A stretch of 8,845 nucleotides of DNA, taken from positions 1 through 8,845 of the forward strand of contig JAFZOE010000248.1 of NCBI GenBank assembly GCA_017552845.1, read 5' to 3'. The stretch is from Clostridia bacterium (GTDB lineage: Bacteria > Bacillota > Clostridia > Oscillospirales > Acutalibacteraceae). A program made the translations under genes and the position numbers. Below are positions 6,215-8,845 of this stretch, piece after piece. The notes below the pieces were generated by a model, which searched no databases, was not told the origin of the DNA, and saw only the letters and a list, made by a program, of their open reading frames with translations. How positions within the stretch are numbered: position 1 is the first letter of the stretch; the number at the start of each line of letters is the position of its first letter.

Positions 6215-6913
6215 ATGAATCGGGATATTAACACAATAATTCTTGATACGGTTGATTCGACCAGCACCTATGCCCGCAAGCGCGCAGATTCACTGACACT
6301 TCCCTCTCTGATTATCGCGAAAGAGCAGACCGCGGGCAGGGGCAGGCAGGGCAAATGTTTCTATTCGCCTGCCGATACCGGAGTATATTTCACACTGCTC
6401 TTCGAGGCCGACGAGAGCTTTGATTTCATAACCCCGCGCGCGGCGGTTGCGGTCTGCGAAGCGCTTGAAAAAGAGGAAATCTTCCCTCAGATAAAATGGG
6501 TGAATGATATTTATCTCGGCGGCAGGAAAGTCTGCGGAATCCTCTGCGAAAGATTTGAATCGGCAGGCAGAACGCTGACGGCAGTCGGTATAGGAATCAA
6601 TCTGACAACCCGGGTATTTCCGGAGGATATTCCTCTCGCGGGTTCTGTCGGGAAAGCGCTCGATCCCGTAAATACTGCAACAAAAATCACGCTCGCGTTT
6701 CTTGACTCTCCGTCCGGACACTCCCGTGCCGAACTTCTCGGCGAATACAAAAAACGTTCGTTAATTACCGGAAAAGAAATCGGATACACCGAAAACGGCA
6801 GTTTGTTTACCGGAAAAGCCGTGGATATAAACGATGATTTCAATCTCGAAGTCGAGACTCCTGACGGAAGGAAAACTCTCTCATCGGGCGAAGTTTCAAT
6901 AATAATGAGGTAA
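6215..6913 (+). CDS. birA: Biotin--[acetyl-CoA-carboxylase] ligase, no HTH domain
   Basis: A 232-residue group I biotin-protein ligase. It makes biotinyl-AMP and transfers biotin to a Lys of carboxylase or decarboxylase subunits in the cytosol. Motifs: DSTSTYARKRA (14-24), the adenylate loop GRGRQGK (41-47), KWVNDIYL (94-101), GRKVCGIL (103-110) and GIGIN (125-129). A C-terminal SH3-like part runs from about 185 to 232 (TGKEIGY...SGEVSII). The N-terminal winged-helix of repressor-type BirA is absent, so it should not regulate biotin genes. AAGGTGA at 6204-6210 overlaps the kinase stop and serves as the ribosome site. No biotin synthesis gene or biotinylated target is seen in the window. Confidence 0.93.
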   Translation: MNRDINTIILDTVDSTSTYARKRADSLTLPSLIIAKEQTAGRGRQGKCFYSPADTGVYFTLLFEADESFDFITPRAAVAVCEALEKEEIFPQIKWVNDIYLGGRKVCGILCERFESAGRTLTAVGIGINLTTRVFPEDIPLAGSVGKALDPVNTATKITLAFLDSPSGHSRAELLGEYKKRSLITGKEIGYTENGSLFTGKAVDINDDFNLEVETPDGRKTLSSGEVSIIMR

Positions 6914-6917
6914 AATT

Positions 6918-7409
6918 ATGAAAAAAACTCTTTGTATCATTCTCGCGCTGTTTACTCTGCTCTTTGTTTTCGGAGCATGCGGAAAGCAGGAAACCAAAGG
7001 CGGAACTGAGCCCTCATCCGAGGCGTGGACTCCCGACCCCGCGGCTGCCGAATACTATTCGAATACCGTGACGCAGGAAAACGGCGATACAACCACTCAC
7101 CGCGCCGATAAAATCTATCAGGATTCACACGGCGTTGAGGTTGAAATGCTCTCTCAGGATGCGAAAGCAGGCGACCTGTGCTCAATCACGGTAAAAGGTG
7201 AGGCAAACGCAGAATTCTCAATTGAATTCTATAATGACGGGGCAAACAGGCTTGATGTTCCCGATGCGGAAAATGTCAGTTCCGATGAAAACGGCACGGC
7301 AAGGTGGCAGTTTTATATGCCTTCATACGCAAAAAGCGGAGCCAAGGCGGTTGTCATAAGGCAGGTCGGCACCGAAAACTATGTGCGCGCGGTGATTTTT
7401 GTAAAATGA
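6918..7409 (+). CDS. Predicted lipoprotein of unknown function
   Basis: I do not recognise this 163-residue protein. It has a clear lipoprotein signal (hydrophobic residues 4-19, lipobox VFGAC with Cys21), then a polar Gly/Ser/Thr/Glu-rich linker (about 22-55). A compact region at about 70-163 alternates short hydrophobic strands (VEVEML, DLCSITVKG, FSIEFYND, ARWQFYM, KAVVIRQV, VRAVIFVK). That is consistent with a small Ig-like or other beta-sandwich domain exposed outside the cell. No catalytic motif is visible. GAGG (6907-6910) lies 7 nt before the ATG. The gene starts 4 nt after the birA-like stop, and its own TGA overlaps the PPTase ATG (ATGA), so it is firmly in this operon although its neighbours are cytosolic enzymes. 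Confidence 0.85.
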   Translation: MKKTLCIILALFTLLFVFGACGKQETKGGTEPSSEAWTPDPAAAEYYSNTVTQENGDTTTHRADKIYQDSHGVEVEMLSQDAKAGDLCSITVKGEANAEFSIEFYNDGANRLDVPDAENVSSDENGTARWQFYMPSYAKSGAKAVVIRQVGTENYVRAVIFVK

Positions 7410-7993
7410 TAATTAAAGTTGACAGCATCGAAAAATACAGCAATACGCAATTTGAGGAAATGTATAATCTCATGTCTGCCGAAAGGCAGGAGAAATGCGG
7501 CAGATATGTCAGGGAAAATGACAGAAAGCTCTGCATTCTCGCCGATTATCTGACGAGGCAGGCGGTCTCGGAATTCCTTGATATCCCCGCGGAATCGGTC
7601 GTGATTCTCCGCGACACGCGCGGAAAACCCTATATCGAGAACGGCGGCTGTTTTATAAACTATTCTCACAGCGGAAGATTCGCGGCGGCGGTGGTTTCGG
7701 ATAAACCCTGCGGCATCGATATAGAGGAAAAAGGCAGAAAAAATATCTCTGCGGCGAAACGGATTGCCACGGAAAAAGAGCTTGGATTCATCGGAGACAG
7801 CCCCGAAAGATTCCTCACTATCTGGACCCTCAAGGAAGCGCATGTCAAATGCACGGGCGAGGGAATCAGGAACAATCTCACGGAAATCGAATTCGATTTA
7901 TCCGGCGGAAAACCCGTTTCGGATATCCCCGGATTTGAATATGAAACAGAAAATACAGATGACTATGTGCTTGCGGTCTGCATCAAAAAATGA
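7406..7993 (+). CDS. Sfp-type 4'-phosphopantetheinyl transferase
   Basis: A 195-residue enzyme of the Sfp/AcpT superfamily. It transfers phosphopantetheine from CoA to a Ser of acyl-, peptidyl- or aryl-carrier proteins. Motifs: RGKPYI (72-77), the NYSHSG substrate motif (85-90), CGIDIEEKGR (102-111) with Mg-binding D105 and E107, and the WTLKEAHVKCTGEG helix (130-143) with Mg-binding E134. Length lies between the short AcpS (about 120) and full Sfp (about 225), so it is a compact two-lobed form. The start at 7406 overlaps the lipoprotein stop (ATGA) and gives the expected N-terminus; a longer frame from 7304 lies inside the lipoprotein gene. The next gene is an adenylate-forming enzyme, which would fit a carrier-protein pathway, but no carrier protein, NRPS or PKS is seen here. 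Confidence 0.9.
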   Translation: MIIKVDSIEKYSNTQFEEMYNLMSAERQEKCGRYVRENDRKLCILADYLTRQAVSEFLDIPAESVVILRDTRGKPYIENGGCFINYSHSGRFAAAVVSDKPCGIDIEEKGRKNISAAKRIATEKELGFIGDSPERFLTIWTLKEAHVKCTGEGIRNNLTEIEFDLSGGKPVSDIPGFEYETENTDDYVLAVCIKK

Positions 7994-7994
7994 T

Positions 7995-8016
7995 GAGGCG
8001 GCAAGCCTTTTTTATT
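7995..8016 (+). terminator. Weak intrinsic terminator after the PPTase gene
   Basis: A short hairpin, AGGC (7996-7999) pairing with GCCT (8005-8008) across a 5-nt loop with an extra G-T wobble pair, runs into a T-rich stretch (TTTTTTATTATTATTTTTT). The stem is short, so the call rests mainly on position right after the stop codon and on the T tract. Confidence 0.5.
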
Positions 8017-8082
8017 ATTATTTTTTGGGCAACTTTTGAATTTGCCTGAAAAATTATACGAAAGTCTAAAAATGTCTATATA

Positions 8083-8110
8083 TTGTATTTGGTAATTTTT
8101 ATATTATATA
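8083..8110 (+). promoter_or_regulatory. Possible promoter for the AMP-binding gene
   Basis: TTGTAT (8083-8088), a 16-bp spacer and TATATA (8105-8110) in an AT-rich 160-bp gap, about 47 bp before the gene start. The match to consensus is moderate, and in such AT-rich DNA alternatives a few bases away are equally likely. Nothing else recognisable was seen in 8017-8156. Confidence 0.4.
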
Positions 8111-8156
8111 CAAGGTGTGTTTAAACGAAATCTGCACCGATTGAATGAGGATTGAA

Positions 8157-8675
8157 ATGAAAGATTTTTATGTACCGGATCTCAGGGAATTGCTCGACAA
8201 TTCCGCCGAAAAATTCGGCGACAAAACATTCATAAAATATTTCGACGGCAATACCGTAATCGAAAAGAGCTACAAGAAAGTAAGGGATGATTCTCTTGCC
8301 GTATGCAGATGGCTTATTCACAATTCCGTATGCAACAAGCATATCGCCATCGCGGGCAGGACTTCCTATAATTTCATCATCTACTTTTTTGCGGTTCTTC
8401 TCAGCGGCAATGTCGCCGTTCCTTTTGACCCCCAGATTTCGGTTAAGGATGCTATAAAGCTCTTTGACAATGCAGATATCGACATCATTCTTCACGAGGA
8501 TGAATTCGGCGAGGGCGCCTGCGAAATAATGACCGCCCTGCCGAGAATCTGCGAGACAATCAATCTCAGCGACGACGCGAGATTCAACAGTATTATCGAT
8601 ATGTCCTATCCTGATGACCTCTCTGGCTATGGTCATCGGTCTGTTGCCGATGATGTTCGCCACGGGAGTGGGTAA
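8157..8675 (+). CDS. Adenylate-forming (AMP-binding) acyl-CoA/acyl-ACP synthetase, truncated by a chimeric join
   Basis: This is the N-terminal part of an ANL-superfamily enzyme, which activates a carboxylic acid as acyl-AMP and loads it onto CoA or a carrier protein. Residues 1-149 are native and show the usual start of the family: LRELLDNSAEKFGDKTFIKY, then RWLIHNS, HIAIAGRTSYNFIIYFFAVLLSGNVAVPFDP (in parts) and IDIILHEDEF. Usual length is about 450-550 residues; the TSGTTG AMP-binding loop and everything after it are missing. From base 8603 the DNA is RND-pump sequence in another frame, so the last 23 residues to the TAA at 8673-8675 are nonsense. GAGG (8147-8150) lies 6 nt before ATG 8157; the in-frame ATG at 8145 overlaps that region and is less likely. 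Sitting behind a phosphopantetheinyl transferase suggests, but does not show, a carrier-protein substrate. Confidence 0.75.
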   Translation: MKDFYVPDLRELLDNSAEKFGDKTFIKYFDGNTVIEKSYKKVRDDSLAVCRWLIHNSVCNKHIAIAGRTSYNFIIYFFAVLLSGNVAVPFDPQISVKDAIKLFDNADIDIILHEDEFGEGACEIMTALPRICETINLSDDARFNSIIDMSYPDDLSGYGHRSVADDVRHGSG

Positions 8676-8706
8676 GAACGGTAACCAGACCTTGGGTGCT
8701 GCTGCC
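8603..8706 (+). repeat. RND fragment, copy 1 of 2 (111-bp period)
   Basis: Aligns without gaps to 8714-8817 at an offset of 111 bp (37 codons). 92 of 104 bases match. All 12 differences are synonymous, so both copies encode the same 34 residues. Confidence 0.95.
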
Positions 8707-8713
8707 CGTTTGC

Positions 8714-8817
8714 GTCCTATCCTGATGACCTCATTGGCTATGGTCATCGGTCTGTTGCCGATGATGTTTGCCACTGGCGTCGGCAAGAACGGAAACCAGA
8801 CGCTGGGTGCTGCCGCA
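8714..8817 (+). repeat. RND fragment, copy 2 of 2 (111-bp period)
   Basis: This copy is preceded by codons for AARLR and followed by VGGMLVGTL, as in native RND pumps, so it keeps more of its natural context than copy 1. Copy 1 is cut on its left by the AMP-binding gene and joined on its right at the shared GCTGC stretch. Confidence 0.95.
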
Positions 8818-8845
8818 GTAGGTGGCATGCTTGTCGGAACACTGC

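Larger units (their letters stand above)
8603..8845 (+). other. Foreign RND (AcrB/HAE1-type) efflux-pump fragments, likely assembly chimera
   Basis: From about 8605 to the window end one frame stays open and reads twice through PILMTSLAMVIGLLPMM followed by FATGVGKNGNQTLGAA, then VGGMLVGTL. This is the well-known segment near the last membrane helices of AcrB-like inner-membrane drug-efflux pumps. The rest of the roughly 1,000-residue pump is absent. The frame is offset by one base from the AMP-binding gene. Codon use (CTG/TTG Leu, GGT, AAC) differs from the local genes and looks Bacteroidetes-like. No start codon with a ribosome site, no insertion-sequence end and no recombination site is visible at the join. 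A mis-joined contig end is the simplest reading; real horizontal transfer followed by rearrangement is much less likely. Confidence 0.85.

Noticed and set aside
8121..8828. Long minus-strand open frame containing a protein-level repeat
   Set aside because: It is antisense to the AMP-binding gene and to the two RND fragments. Its repeat simply mirrors the RND duplication, and it has no recognisable domain.
8603..8845. Novel fusion of an acyl-activating enzyme with a repeat protein
   Set aside because: The repeat is in a different frame from the enzyme, matches a common efflux-pump segment, and begins abruptly at a join without any mobile-element feature. An artefact is more likely.

Overview
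The window looks like a chromosomal contig end from a gut-type Firmicute, most likely a Clostridia/Ruminococcaceae-like anaerobe. This is inferred from strong Shine-Dalgarno sites, short intergenic gaps, Ktr potassium transport genes, a biotin ligase without a DNA-binding domain, Thr-rich lipoprotein linkers and moderate GC. No rRNA, tRNA, CRISPR array, insertion sequence or recognisable defence system was seen.

Left block (1-5582, minus strand, read right to left). A sharp promoter near 5640 drives ktrB-like and ktrA-like potassium uptake genes. They are followed without a usable gap by azlC and azlD (branched-chain amino acid export). Next come two secreted proteins, a CAP/SCP-domain protein and a CHAP-like Cys hydrolase with an Ig-like domain. 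The block ends with a TlpA-type thioredoxin lipoprotein and the start of a tiny signal-peptide protein cut by the window edge. Gaps between the eight genes run from -4 to about 33 nt and no internal terminator is visible, so they could form one long transcript. The CAP and CHAP proteins end in a very similar hydrophobic tail of about 25 residues, which is the most interesting biological signal here.

Divergent control region (5583-5715). Two good sigma-A-type promoters point away from each other with their -35 boxes only 7 bp apart. They also settle the start codons of both flanking genes.

Right block (5716-7993, plus strand). Four tightly packed genes follow: a shikimate-kinase-like P-loop kinase, a biotin-protein ligase, a lipoprotein of unknown function and an Sfp-type phosphopantetheinyl transferase. 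Two of the four handle post-translational cofactor attachment (biotin, phosphopantetheine). A weak hairpin plus T-rich tract follows.

Right end (8083-8845). A possible promoter precedes an adenylate-forming (AMP-binding) enzyme, which is native only to about 8602. From there the DNA becomes two imperfect copies of a short piece of an RND multidrug-efflux pump gene with Bacteroidetes-like character, in a different frame. The two copies differ at 12 of 104 bases and every difference is synonymous. This is best explained as a chimeric assembly made of pieces from other genomes, not as a biological fusion.
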